64,000 nucleotides of DNA from Molanna angustata (GCA_963576475.1 OY754974.1:6249274-6313273), one strand, 5' to 3'; shown: positions 1-10,989, counted from the first letter of the stretch. Notes: a model not told the origin generated them from the letters alone. Numbers and translations: made by a program.

Positions 1-768
1 CAACAATAGGTACGTTTTGAGAAATAAAGTTGTCCTCTAATTCAGGCTCTGGATTCAATTAGGTTTTAATAAATTGCCTCAGAATGAGGATACAGGGTAG
101 GCATCAGGCATTCTTGTCATAATCAACTTAGAACGTCTCTCATTCAATTCATAATAGGTGTAAACATTTTGTTAACATAAGTATCGTGTATGTTCTTCCC
201 CGAGCAAACAAACAACTGCATGAACCATTTTTTTCTTAATTTCAGGCCACTGTGTTAATAATAAATTAGTTCAAAAGACAGTCCAAAGTACTATAAGGAA
301 ATACGTGTATGGTCATCTTCTTTCTTAGCCATTTGCTGTTTGATAGTTACCTCTTCCATCTGTTTCCCCTCATTTCTATCTTATTTCATAGTCATCGAAG
401 TTCTTCCTGCAGCAAACTGAATAATGTTGTCTGACAATCTCATAGGGCATCTATCAGCGATTCTTTCAACGAACCCATCTGGCGTCAACTTGTCTGCCAA
501 TTGCCACATGATTTCAATAACTAAAGTTCAGCGACTAACCTCTTCGATTATTAATTTATCACGGAGAATCACGTCAAGCATGTCTTTCTGTTGACCGCAG
601 CGTACATTTTACTGTTTAGGTGATAGTTTCTTGGTCATAATTTAACACTGGTATGAATATTTTTATTTTGATCAGATTACGATATCTTTATTTTCAAATA
701 CATATGTGTTATGACTCAAAAAGCAAAACAAAAAAACCAGCCCTTTCTAAGATAATTCATAGGCCAGT
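1..768. other. AT-rich stretch, no gene seen
   Basis: No ORF with recognisable protein similarity and no clear repeat structure. I see nothing here that I can name. Confidence 0.5.
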
Positions 769-949
769 GGGGCAAGTCTGGTCCGATCGGCGAAATCAAA
801 ACCGTAGTGATTATCCATATCATTAATATAATTATTATATGGAGTTCTATAATATCTTTAGATGTCATAGAACTCCATATGAAAATTATATCCATGATAT
901 GGGTAATCACGAGGGTTTTGATTTCGCTGGATGGACCAGACTTGCCCCC
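769..949. mobile_element. Palindromic MITE, copy 1
   Basis: The arms are inverted repeats. The left arm begins GGGGCAAGTCTGGTC and the right arm ends with its complement GACCAGACTTGCCCCC. The match continues inward through 'gaaatcaaaacc', the 'tgatta-ccatat' block and a central 'tatggagttctat' / 'atagaactccata' pair, so almost the whole ~180 bp folds on itself. It has no coding capacity. A second copy lies at 56964-57146. The superfamily is unknown because no convincing target duplication is visible. Confidence 0.75.
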
Positions 950-1644
950 CTAGTTGCTTTGGATAAATTGTGAAATCATACGGTTTTTTATTCCCTGATT
1001 CCCTTATTTTATGAGTTTTTTTCTGACATAGGATAAACAGTAAACAGGCATTTAGAGAAGTCTTTATAACATCCAGTGGGTCTCGATCGATAGAAATTAA
1101 TAACCTTCAGCTTATTTCATACACATTCTGTTTATAAATACACCTACATCACAATTTATGTTGGCACCCAGTTTTCCCGTGGAACCGCAAAGCCACAAAA
1201 TATAAATACATAATCATAATTTATAATTAAATTATATTTTGAATTCCACCCTGGTTTTATACCCTAACGCCAGAGATTTTTTTACTATTTGTGAAATTAC
1301 CTATCGGCACCAAAACCAGGCGTTGCAAACATTTAAATTTATATTTCCCAATTTACGTATTATTTTAAACGTCAAAAGTCTTTGACAAGAGAGGAAGGGT
1401 CGTCATATTTTTGTAAGTATAATATAACATCATTTAATAAGTTGATGTATGTACATAAGTAAGTAAGTACCTACATAATATGTTTTTAAGGAATAACATA
1501 TAATTGTTCCGGACGGCGCGCGGCGGTGGATAGAGATGCCTTCTCAGAAGTGACCGGGGGGACCTAATATGGCACGAATAAGAAAGTTATTCTTAGAAGT
1601 CAAGACACTGAAAGGAGATTCATAGTTGCAAATAAACTGAAAAA
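950..1644. other. Intergenic, no feature recognised
   Basis: AT-rich sequence with one short GC-rich island near 1510-1530 (an alternating gc/gg run). No ORF or repeat could be assigned. Confidence 0.4.
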
Positions 1645-2706
1645 GAGTAGAACATTTTATGTGAGTTTTGTGTGTCTGTGTGTCTGTCCCTCCCCCTTTA
1701 TAACTTTTGATCCGCACAATTTATAGAGCCCAAAATTTCAGAATATATAAATGTTTATAGGCCTACAAAACTTTTATACTCAGAATTGTGAATTTTTGTT
1801 TCAGTCAGGGGTTATCAACTTTTGAATTTTTGGTTTATTTTTCCATATATCTCAGAAACCATAAAAGCTAGAATGCTGAAAATTGGTATAAACATAGACA
1901 AATACAAAATCTCAAATTAGCTTTTTCAAAAAAATTCCATGGTTTCTCAAACATTTTTTATTAAAAAAATATTTTTATGATAAATTTATGAGTTTAACTG
2001 CCTATATTTCCAAATATTTTATTAATATCGGAAAAAGCCGAAACACTCCAACTAGATAATTTAATTTTCTATAAAAAATATTAATATTGTTAAATTACAT
2101 ATAAATTTTTTTCAACAATTTTTATAAAAATTGAATTTAGTGACGAAATGGCTTCATACAATTTGTATGCCAGTCGCCTATACACAATATGTAAGAAGAC
2201 TTAATAGTTTGATACTTAATCTCCAAATATTTTTTTTAACATGTCCACGTAGGGGACGCCAGCTATTAGGATTTGGGTCCATTTTACTCTTCCGAAGAAG
2301 CGCACTACGTAGGATTGGGAGGGGTTTGCAATCTAGAAAAGAGTTTATTAATTCGGATTCTAAAAAAACCCGGGTTGTACGAAGGCGGAAACACAGAATT
2401 CGGAAGATCGTTCCACAGTCGGGCTGCTGTATTAATAAAGGAGTTCGAGAAGCTTGTTCGTATATGTTGAAGGTCCACATACACACAGAACCATCGTGCT
2501 GTTTTCATATTCCGGGTAGGAAAAAAGGACTGCCCTCCATACTATCCTATCTTGACATACATACCTACATGTGTTGTATAGAAAACAAAATATCTTAAAA
2601 TATTCAATAATTTGTATTTATGGGTTTATAGTTTGGTACTTATTCTTCCACTATACATACTATCGCTATCGACAGTTGGATCTCATGTGTTACATGCAAC
2701 TAGTAT
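1645..2706. repeat. Dispersed repeat family X, copy 1
   Basis: Shares long near-identical blocks with 57565-58630 and with 59031-62785. Common landmarks are 'gagtagaacatt', a (GT)n-like tract, 'tataacttttgatccg', 'tttcagtcaggggtta', 'gccgaaacactccaactaga' and an end at 'catgcaactagtata'. This copy is 5'-truncated: it lacks the segment upstream of 'gagtagaacatt' seen in the others. Near its 3' side (2495-2575) it carries a piece resembling an RTE 3' end in minus orientation, present in all copies. It has no coding capacity of its own. A LINE fragment is inserted at about 2228-2477. Confidence 0.75.
2228..2477 (-). pseudogene. 5'-truncated LINE 3' end nested in repeat X
   Basis: On the minus strand (about 2465-2305) the translation contains NTAARLWNDLPNSVFP followed by FRIRINKLF. 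This is the typical C-terminus of Jockey/CR1-like LINE reverse transcriptase proteins (consensus style: ARLWNSLP, then a phenylalanine-rich helix). The other two X copies lack this segment and run directly from 'aatctc(c/t)aaa' to 'acata', so it is an insertion. The minus-strand 3' end finishes in an A-rich tract (T-run at about 2231-2239), as expected for target-primed insertion. Only the last ~60 codons are present, so it cannot be functional. Confidence 0.6.
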
Positions 2707-3221
2707 ATACTATTTTGGAGATATTATTTTTTATTTGATAAGATGTTTATATTTATATTTTCAGAGTTTTAACTCTGTGGCACATTTTGAATCAGTTTTT
2801 AATCAGTAACAATTTGTTTAAACCACGAATGAGCTATTATTATATGACAGGTTTCAAATCATCTCTCCTGTGTAAGAAGCAGTCGATTTTCTTTCTTCTT
2901 CATCCTAATCAGCCATACCTCCACTGCTGGATGAAGAACTCTTTTATTTTTTCTAAGTATCTCTTCTATGAAATATTTGTACCAGTCCACTTCCAGCAAC
3001 GATTGTTTTCATTACTAACCATTTTTGACTCGTTTAAGTTTTTTTGTATTGGTTATTGTTTCCACTTATTGGTTAGGTATATAATATTATTTTATTTTTG
3101 TTATTGTTTTGGTTATTCTTTTGAGTCATTGGTCACTTTGTTAAATTGTTTTTGTATTGGATATTGTTGGTTATTTTGCTTAATAATTAATAATTGGTTA
3201 CTGTTTTGACTTATTGGTAGA
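2707..3221. other. T-rich intergenic stretch
   Basis: About 3020-3220 has irregular reiteration of 'ttattggtta' and 'gttattg' words, probably a decayed simple repeat. The long open frames here come from T-rich codons and show no domain. Confidence 0.4.
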
Positions 3222-3945
3222 TGTATTTTATTTTACTTTATTTTATTTGGGACACTTACAGACATTGACAATCGCATACAAGAAAGTATATCATAATAAT
3301 TTTACATAATGTCAATATCCAATTGGAAGTGAACACAACATGCGAAGTTCATAAATTATTTACACAAACATATTAAAATATCCAAGATAAAAGCAGTAAT
3401 AAAAAAACTTTACAAATAAGACATAATTATACAAAACCTATAAAAGCATAAAGAAGCAACAATAAAAAGTCCAAAGTAAATATAGAGAAGCATATATAAA
3501 ACAATGAAATGTAATGAAAATTGTGCATATAACAAAAAAAGGGATGAAAACATCAACAGAAATTCTCCTCTCTACTCAGAATCAATAGCATTCTTTTTTT
3601 AAATACCTCTCTTGTGTTGCAGAAGATATCAACTATGTTGGAGTTGCTATGACTATTGTTAATACGGCACATGCGATACAATGGATTATAAAATGATATG
3701 TTAGATATACAGAACCCTATGTGAAAAATATTTGGGTTTCTTAGTGATTTAATATTGACGTTATATTTTAAGTCATTGACCAGCTGTGTGTCCATCACAT
3801 TATTTATTATATTAAATAAACATGCCACGCCCGCCACTTTTCGTCGAGTACTCAACTTAGAAATATTAAAAAAAATCAATCTCTGATTATAAGTTAACAT
3901 GTAACGACCTATACCGGCTCTATAAGACAGAATTTTTACAAACTT
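3222..3945 (-). pseudogene. CR1/Jockey-like LINE C-terminal fragment
   Basis: The minus strand encodes about 130 codons, open from about 3945 to a stop near 3553. It includes KFVKILSYRAGIGRYM, then LSTRRKVAGVACLFNIINN, then SLRNPNIFHIGF and NPLYRMCRINN. This pattern (RR-L-LFK-L-NG, then RSLRN-LFHIPFHRTNY-NSPI-R-CRLYN) is the conserved C-terminus after the RT domain of CR1/Jockey-type LINEs. The 3' UTR continues to about 3222, where a reiterated 'taaaataaagtaaaataaa' tail (minus sense) marks the element end. The endonuclease and RT core are absent, so this is a 5'-truncated dead copy. The assignment to a particular clade is tentative. Confidence 0.65.
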
Positions 3946-4304
3946 CCTATTTATGTATTAATCTAATGTATTTGTTTGTTATTATGTTTGACTTATTGGT
4001 TCATAGGATAAATTAAAAAATAAAACTCAATATTATTGAAAAATATGGAATCCACTAGTTCAGTACCCCCGATATCGAGGGTGATATTCGAAATCGGCTC
4101 GTGGACATTTCAGCAATTTGGCTACCACCTACCACCCCACTATTAACACTTTGCGGGGATGCATTTGGCACCCTGAGTTATTGGTGCTAAATTTAACTCA
4201 CTCCAAATGGAAGGTACCTACCTAACTTTTTTGAATACATATTTAACTAAACTTTCGACTATTTTAAATTTCAAATAACATATATTATTACAAAGATACT
4301 ATGT
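3946..4304. other. Intergenic, no feature recognised
   Basis: Contains a moderately GC-rich patch at 4050-4190 of unknown origin. No coding signal. Confidence 0.35.
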
Positions 4305-4590
4305 AGGTATATATAAAATGAGAGACTACAAAATAATGGAGGATTTTATGAATAAAATGAAAGTATATAATGCTCTGGGATGGTTTGGCCATATTGAAAG
4401 AATAGTTAACCAAAAAATATACATGAGAGTTGGAGTGAATAGCAGAGGCCGCCCCAGAAAGGGATGACATGACCATGTGAATGATATTTTGAAAGAAGGA
4501 AACATAAAGAGCTTGAAAAATCGACTAGCATGTATGAGACTAAGCATGGATATAAAGGTAGCCAGGAATATGTATGTGTAAAAAAAGGAG
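4305..4590 (+). pseudogene. RTE LINE C-terminal fragment
   Basis: The plus-strand translation gives GWFGHIERIVNQKIYM, then VNSRGRPRKG, a stop, HDHVNDILKEGN and NRLACMRLSMDIK. This matches position by position the C-terminus of the RTE element at 23741-26401 (RWFGHMGRMNEERLTKKIY, GRGRPRKGWHDHVNEILKDGN). The tryptophan codon of RKGWHDHV has become TGA and the copy lacks everything upstream. It is a decayed 5'-truncated insertion. Confidence 0.75.
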
Positions 4591-4710
4591 TATGGCATGT
4601 ACGAGACGATATTATTATTAACAGAAATATACAAATAACATGTAGGTAGGTACTCTTACGTATGTACTATTTATAGGTCTAGTAATTCATTAATACCTTA
4701 TTAAATTACT

Positions 4711-5480
4711 AGACCACCACTCACTTTATCAAGATCGGATGGGCTGTCAAAGTTAACATAAAACTCGAAAAAATTTAACACAAAAAATTATAATTTTTAT
4801 TTAAAATATAACTACTAGGTACCTAAAAAATAGGTTGAGATTTAATTTATTTCAAAAATATGATCAAATGCAAATACATATTAAACTTATTCCTAACCTC
4901 AAATGTCAAAGTTGTAAATTAAATTTTTCCTACAGCAAACTCGCTCACGCGAGTCTATTATTTTTAATACTAACAGAACCTAAACAAAAAAAATAGGGGC
5001 ATCAATATCGTATACATCGTAATATTATTTCACTGTTGTATTTTATTGCATCCCGTATAATTTTCGGTTCGGTTTAGTAAGTCTTTAACAATAATAATAA
5101 CCTGACCTGGTTGTGTGATCGTATTTTGTTTATGTTTAACTGTGTGGTTGTTGGTTTGATTTTGATGTATTCACTATATCATACGATAAATAAATAAATA
5201 AATAAATAATTAGAGCGACTCGCATGAGCGAGTTGCTTTATAAATAGAATGGATGTTGGTTGCAGGAAAAAAAATATCATCACCTTTTTTTGGAGTAAGT
5301 TTATTGTCTATTCACATTTTTTCAAATAAATAATATATCTCAACATATGATTTACGTAATTGTATGATACCTACTAGGTACCTACATATTATTTTTTGTG
5401 TTGAAAATTTTCGCATTTAATGTCGACATTGACAGCTTATCCGACCATAGTAAAATTGGCTGTGGTGTTTTCTAAGGTCT
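4711..5480. mobile_element. Foldback/TIR element, ~770 bp
   Basis: The ends are imperfect inverted repeats. The left has 'agacc', then 'gatcggatgggctgtcaa' and 'aatttaacacaaaaaatta'; the right, read on the minus strand, has 'tagacc', 'ggtcggataagctgtcaa' and 'aattttcaacacaaaaaataa'. Towards the centre, 'actcgctcacgcgagtc' (about 4938) and 'gcgactcgcatgagcgagt' (about 5215) form further GAGCGAGT-type inverted words. There is no ORF. The outer boundary TAGACC...GGTCTA is compatible with a TA target site, but decay makes this uncertain. A simple (aaat)n tract lies at 5188-5206. Confidence 0.5.
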
Positions 5481-5997
5481 ATGTAGTATTAAATTTTATT
5501 TTTAATTTTTACCATTGAAACAAATTTATCTTTGGATTGGCAGGAAGAGGTCGCCAATTGGCAATAAATCCGCTTTTGTGTATTTAATTGTTCGTTAGTG
5601 AAATAAATGCAAACGGACCTGTTAAAAACAATCAAACTAACAGAAAAAAGTATTTTAAATAAAGGTCTCAATGTCAAGCACGAATGACACGTTTTAATGA
5701 TAACAATTTATCTAACAATAATTTCATTTGTCGTAATATGAAGAGGTGCTGAAGATCGTGACTGTGTTTTTAAATATTATGTAGAATACTATGTATAAAA
5801 AAAAACTAAAAATAGATAAAAAAAAAGCATAATAGAATGTAGTCTTTAATTTTTATTTCGTTTTTTGGAAAATCGTTATAACTAGAAAGGGCCTTTTCAA
5901 TTAAAAAAATAAATATGTACCTACATGTCATTTTCAGTTTAAAGTCTAAACAATTTTCCTATTAATAAGTATTAAATTCGACGGACTAATTATATGT
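5481..5997. other. Intergenic, no feature recognised
   Basis: AT-rich with no recognisable repeat or coding signal. Confidence 0.4.
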
Positions 5998-6260
5998 ATT
6001 ATTTCTATTTCAGATATTTATTTAACATGCCTCCAATAATAAATTGCTACGATATTTATCATCTCACAGATCCAGACATCGATATATTTATTATAGTTAA
6101 AAATTGTGTCTCGTCCGGGAATCGAACCCGTGACCTTTACCTCAGCAGACAGATATAAACCATGAAAGCTGACTATATAAAATATAAATTATGTCATTGC
6201 TAAAATCATTAGTACTGAATTGTTTATTTTTCGTTATTTTTTCTATACCATATTATTCTT
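5998..6260 (-). mobile_element. tRNA-derived SINE (family S2), copy 1
   Basis: The minus strand carries a degraded tRNA-like head: 'gggttcgattcccgg' as a B box, preceded by 'gaggtaaaggtcacg'. The body ends in 'ttattggaggcatgttaaataaatat'. The unit plus its flank 'tcattgctaaaatcattagt' is duplicated in tandem at about 6325-6590. A third copy is at 32955-33125. Confidence 0.6.
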
Positions 6261-6324
6261 GAAACGATTGTCCTAATAATAAGTAGGTATAAACTTAGTA
6301 GGATTTATTATATTATGATTTATT

Positions 6325-6590
6325 ACTATTTCAGATATTTATTTAACACGCACCCAATAACAAATTGCTACATTCTGGAGACTTACGATATTTATCATCT
6401 CACAGATCCAGACTGAAATCACAGTTAAAATTGTGTCTCATCCGGGAACCGAACCAAAGACCTTTGCCTCAGCAGAAAGATATCAAACCAACTGAACCAT
6501 GAAGCTGACTATAAAGTTTAAACGATGTCATTACTAAAATCATTAGTACTGAATTGTTGATTTTTTGTCATTTTTTCCATACCATGAACG
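6325..6590 (-). mobile_element. tRNA-derived SINE (family S2), copy 2 (tandem duplicate)
   Basis: This is the same element and the same flank ('attagtactgaattgtt') as at 5998-6260, about 326 bp downstream, so SINE plus flank were duplicated together. It retains 'attctggagacttacgat', which copy 1 has lost. The B box is degraded to 'ggttcggttcccgg'. Confidence 0.6.
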
Positions 6591-6599
6591 TCTTTCTAG

Positions 6600-7125
6600 T
6601 TTATGACTGTGCTTTAACATTTTTTTTTTCATGAAACCATAATGTTTATCTTATTATTATCCTTTGGACGAATCCCAAACTGAAATGATATAAGGAGGAC
6701 CCATTCTCGGTCATATAAGCAAAATATTTATCCTTACACGAGTGACGAGTCAATAACTTAAAGATCACTCAAGCCCAAATAATCCATCAACTTTGGCCCC
6801 AAATTATGCTTCAAATTTCTTTTATATCGTATGTATGTTTGGTAAGTGATGGGTTAATGACATGACCAAATCTAACGTCTATCGATAGACCGTTATCTCG
6901 GTCATGTATGATATCTTGATTATTCAATGAATTTTTATTTAATAGAACTGAATTACAAATTACGTATTAGTCTTGATATTGTCTTAACTTGAATATTTGA
7001 AAATATCTCAATAATAGAAAATATATGAAGATAATAAAATGGATAAAAACGTAAGTTAAAACATTTGAATATACACTTTTACCAATATACTTGTTTTAAA
7101 TAATTATAATATTTTTACTTAGCAC
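6600..7125. other. Intergenic, no feature recognised
   Basis: No coding or repeat signal that I can name. 'ctatcgatag' at about 6880 is a short perfect palindrome only. Confidence 0.35.
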
Positions 7126-7582
7126 TTAAGGCCGCACAGACACTCAAATGTGATTATCGTCTATTATCGTTTTAAAACAAAAGAAAGGGATAAATTATAA
7201 AATAGTCTACAGCTTGATAGTTCTCAAATCATAATATAATATATTCTCTCAATTAAATATTTTTTAAATTAACTGCGGGATTCCCTCGTTATCCGTTTGA
7301 TTCGTTAGATGTAAAACAAAAATGTAACAAAATATTGTTCAAAACCATGTAGGTAAATACTTTGACTGTTTTAGATTTTTAAATTTGTGCCTTCATACTC
7401 TTCATATCATACAAAAAGTTGTAGTTCATATAACTTTTTATCGTTATTTTATGTCGTTCCTATTTCGTGCTAGTCAAGTCGTACAAAATGTTGGTATGGC
7501 AGGACAAACCCCACCTCTTCTACTTCAGTACGAGAAGCAAGGTATACCTACGCTAAAATTCTCAGCGCCTGAGCGGCCTTAA
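7126..7582. mobile_element. MITE with TTAA ends, ~450 bp
   Basis: The left end reads TTAAGGCCGCACAGACACT; the right end, on the minus strand, reads TTAAGGCCGCTCAGGCGCTG. The TTAA at 7126-7129 and 7579-7582 fits a TTAA target duplication, as used by piggyBac-type elements. The TIRs match over about 20 bp with four mismatches. No transposase is present. The internal word 'tagtcaagtcgtacaaaatg' recurs inverted at about 53170-53195 next to 'gccggacaggcact', suggesting a broken relative there. Confidence 0.55.
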
Positions 7583-8534
7583 GAATATCACAGTCAACTG
7601 AATCATTGTTCAATTTATTTTTAAAAACCTAGATACTAAAATGGAGGTATTATATTATATTTTTCGTGATTTCTACTAAATTATAATTTTAATGATATTG
7701 GCCTTTAAACATTAACATTGATATCTTTAACCATTATTTTCATGTTTTTTGGCTTTTTATCAACAATATTTCTTTCTTTAACTCTATTGAAATCTCTGGT
7801 TCACTTTTTATATTCTTATTTTTTACCTCCAGTTGAATCTGTGCGTTCCTTTGTCCCATTAGAATAGCTTAGAACAAATTGTTTTGGTCGACCAAATCAG
7901 TTTTCCAATGCCCATCCCTGAGTTTGTTTTTTTTTATTAATATACTATGGTATCCACTTGGCTTTAAAGGAAAAACATGAATCATAATAAATTTCCACAT
8001 CACCTAATATCGCGTAATAATAAAATCTTTGAAGTCTATATACATACACTGTGTGGTCAAATCAACGTTTTGAAAATGGTCGAATTGGTTAAAACGTACT
8101 TCAAATTTCAATTCAAAAAAAGTTTTCATAAAGATTTTTTTTCTATAAACATCCAAGGAAATGAATATGCATCGGTGAACTAAGGATTCAGTACCTACTT
8201 ATCAAAAGTTAGTAAAAGGCACAAATTGACATTCATATTTCCAACAAACGTTTGTTTAATGACTTTTTATAATAAAATGTTGAAAAATTTGTTAACAAAT
8301 ATACATATTTATAGATTTATGTTTATCTACGACTAAGTTCGACATTAAAGTTAAAAAAATCACTGTTCACAGTTTGTTGTCAGATACATAATTTATTTCG
8401 TTGTTGTCAAAGATGCTAGGTACTTACTTAAATTCAACAAACCTCTCGTCGTTTAGATGTTTAAACATAAGTGTAATGTTAAATGAAATATATTATGTCA
8501 AAATAATAAAATATCTACAAATAAATAGTATATT
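7583..8534. other. Intergenic, no feature recognised
   Basis: AT-rich. Short open frames have no recognisable domains. Confidence 0.4.
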
Positions 8535-8775
8535 CACTCACCCATTCAAAGATTACATAGACTTGGTAATGAGTTTGGCTCTATTGATACTTATTCACTC
8601 ACCTATTCAGAGATTACATAGCCTTGGTAATGAGTTTGGCTCTATTGATATCTTTTGCTGTTCAATATACGAATATAAAGAGATACTTATTCAGAGATTA
8701 CATAGACTTGGTAATGAGTTTGGTTCTATTGATATCTTTTGCTGTTCAAAATACGAATATAAAGAGATACTGTCA
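8535..8775. repeat. Irregular minisatellite
   Basis: Three copies of 'agattacatag(a/c)cttggtaatgag' plus 'tttgg(c/t)tctattgata', with periods of about 65 and 85 bp. The last two copies also share 'tcttttgctgttcaa(t/a)atacg' and 'aatataaagagatac'. The unit is not kept in one reading frame, so it is treated as non-coding. Confidence 0.7.
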
Positions 8776-9629
8776 AATAACTTCTGAGTTCTTTTCTTAT
8801 TTTTTATTTCATATTTTTTGTTTTTCTTTTTTTTGTTTCTTTTTATTCGTTTTATTTATAGTAATTATGTATATATTTCACTTCGTGGTTCATAAATCAA
8901 TAAATTTAATTTTTAATTCTGTTTTTTTTTGTAAATATGTATATACTATGTGTATTTTATTTATGTAAAACTGAGTACAGTTTGATACATCTAGCATAAA
9001 CAAAAAGAATATAAACAAGTTGAAAAAAAATTAAATTTACATAGTATGACATATAAAAATACAACAAGAAACCAGAAAATATTCCAATATTCATCAATGA
9101 CACAAAAAACATAGGAAGCACACAACTTCTTAAAAGAACTTTTCTTTTATGTATTTCATTTACCTAGGCGACGAAAAGCAGCAAGACCAGATGCTTCCTT
9201 CACACATTCTGGCAAATCATAATACAATATTGTTCTATTTTGTGTGTCTACCAGGTTAGTCTGAGGTAGTCTAAAGGTCCCGCCGACTTCTTGTCGGGTA
9301 TGTATATTATGGATGTATTATACATTTTTTAAAATGAATTTCATCAATGTTAACGCCTCTTACTTAGAATATTTCAAATATAAGTATGTTATTTATTTTC
9401 TTCAACGATAATTCTACATTGTAGTTGAAAAAGATATTAGATTGTGTTGTTTTCATGGCCATCCATTATTCAATTGCTTGGTTATCTATGTCTATTTATT
9501 TAAAAACAGTCATAAATAATATATTATATTTTATCGTATTTTCATGATTTTTTTAGGATCGTTTATCAACAAAAAAATGTTATACTTATAATCTATTATA
9601 CGTTCTTTACAAAAGTGTTCGAACTCACC
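8776..9629. other. Upstream region of the fucosyltransferase-like gene
   Basis: No gene is recognised. A pyrimidine tract followed by AG ('gatttttttag', ending about 9556) could be the 3' splice site of a 5'-UTR intron for the downstream gene. No convincing TATA box was found. Confidence 0.3.
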
Positions 9630-10790
9630 ATGCTTCGACAAAATATAATTAAAATTCTTTTTGTTTTAATGTGTACTTTTTTCAAATATGCAACTGCAAA
9701 TACTGTTTCTGAAGTTAGTGAAATTGCCCGTCTCAAGAAAATACTTTACTGGGGTAGGTTCTTCAGCCGAGCTGACTTTTGGTTCGGTTTCGGAAGAGAG
9801 GCATTCATCAACAACAGTTGTGAAGTGACTGACTGTTTCATAACGAATGACAGAAAACTGGTACCAATCGATCAGTTCGACGCCATTATCTTCCATGGAC
9901 CCGGATATTATTCGAAACGAAAAAAGGACTATCCAAATCGGCGTTCGCCCAAGCAACAATATGTTTACTTTAACATGGAAAGTCCTGCAAGGTTCGGAGC
10001 ATTTCCAGAACACAATGGAATGTTCAACATAACGATATCTTATCGCTTCGATTCCGATATCTTCAACTCGTACTATAGTATCTTTACCATGGATGGAAAG
10101 TATGTAGCGCCAGCATTGCGACCCCAATGGATGAAGCCAAACCACGAAATCGAATACTTGAAACAATTTCAAGACATTTTCAACAGAAAAACAAAACCTA
10201 TTGCCTGGTTTGTTTCAAACTGTAAATCGACCCCTAGCAAAAGAATGGAGTTCGTCAAAGAGCTGCAAAGGTATATACAAGTCGATATTTATGGAAAATG
10301 CGGTATACTCAAATGCCCACGTAATAATAAGACAATGTGTCTGCAAAAACTAAAGGACGATTATTTTTTTTACCTGTCTTTCGAGAATTCTTTGTGCATC
10401 GAATACGTCACAGAAAAAGTGCTGACGCCTTTGATCAGCGACTCTGTACCGATAGTCTTAAACGGAGCTGACATGATGTCGTTTCTTCCGCCGCATACCT
10501 TCATCAACGCCAGAAAGTATTCCGCCTTCGGACTGGCCGAAAAGTTGAAAGGGCTCATGAGCGATTCGTTGGAGTACACTAAGTATTTTTGGTGGAGAAA
10601 TTATTACAAGGCCGCGGCAAACAGTGCTGTGCACCCGTTTTGTAAGCTCTGCGAAATGCTTCAGGAAGAGAATCTAAAACCGAAAACGCATGACAATTTG
10701 ATGCAATGGTTTGGAGGCGGTCACGGCAGCCGAGCTTGTACCTTTGAACGATTGCAAGTTGACTGTGTTGGAGGAAGATGTGTTTTGTGA
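9630..10790 (+). CDS. Alpha-1,3-fucosyltransferase-like protein (GT10), single exon
   Basis: Predicted 386-aa enzyme that would transfer fucose from GDP-fucose to GlcNAc-containing glycans in the Golgi. A hydrophobic segment at residues about 5-20 (IIKILFVLMCTFFKYATA) fits a signal anchor with short stem. Residues 37-165 resemble the GT10 N-terminal domain (KILYWGRFF at the start, NITISYRFDSDI near its end). Residues 188-345 are the catalytic C-terminal domain, with KPIAWFVSNCKS, VDIYGKCG and the family signature FYLSFENSLCIEYVTEKVL, then VPIVLNG. The C-terminus is cysteine-rich, as is common in this family. I start at ATG 9630 (context 'actcaccATG'); the frame is open for five more codons upstream but begins with GTG. 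Length is near the family norm. No intron interrupts the ORF, so it may be a retrocopy. It is surrounded only by transposon debris. The family call is secure; the exact subfamily and acceptor are not. Confidence 0.9.
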   Translation: MLRQNIIKILFVLMCTFFKYATANTVSEVSEIARLKKILYWGRFFSRADFWFGFGREAFINNSCEVTDCFITNDRKLVPIDQFDAIIFHGPGYYSKRKKDYPNRRSPKQQYVYFNMESPARFGAFPEHNGMFNITISYRFDSDIFNSYYSIFTMDGKYVAPALRPQWMKPNHEIEYLKQFQDIFNRKTKPIAWFVSNCKSTPSKRMEFVKELQRYIQVDIYGKCGILKCPRNNKTMCLQKLKDDYFFYLSFENSLCIEYVTEKVLTPLISDSVPIVLNGADMMSFLPPHTFINARKYSAFGLAEKLKGLMSDSLEYTKYFWWRNYYKAAANSAVHPFCKLCEMLQEENLKPKTHDNLMQWFGGGHGSRACTFERLQVDCVGGRCVL

Positions 10791-10970
10791 AATCCTTTCA
10801 GTAAAAGTAACACTAACACGTTTTACTGTTAATTTTTATTTAATATGACATTTTAATTCCAATGGATTGGAATAATGCCGCTGTTAAAAAGGGAGATAAA
10901 AGACAATTAGAAAACAAAAGACCCATTAGTATACTTTCACATATACATATAATAAGTTGTTCACCCGAGT

Positions 10971-10976
10971 AATAAA
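10971..10976 (+). terminator. Candidate polyadenylation signal
   Basis: AATAAA, 181 bp after the fucosyltransferase stop codon. It is the first canonical hexamer I noticed downstream. Inference only. Confidence 0.25.
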
Positions 10977-10989
10977 TAACAGACTTACA

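Noticed and set aside
2131..2598. 155-codon plus-strand protein in repeat X copy 1
   Set aside because: It crosses the boundary between repeat X and the nested LINE and is antisense to the LINE fragment; the other X copies do not preserve it.
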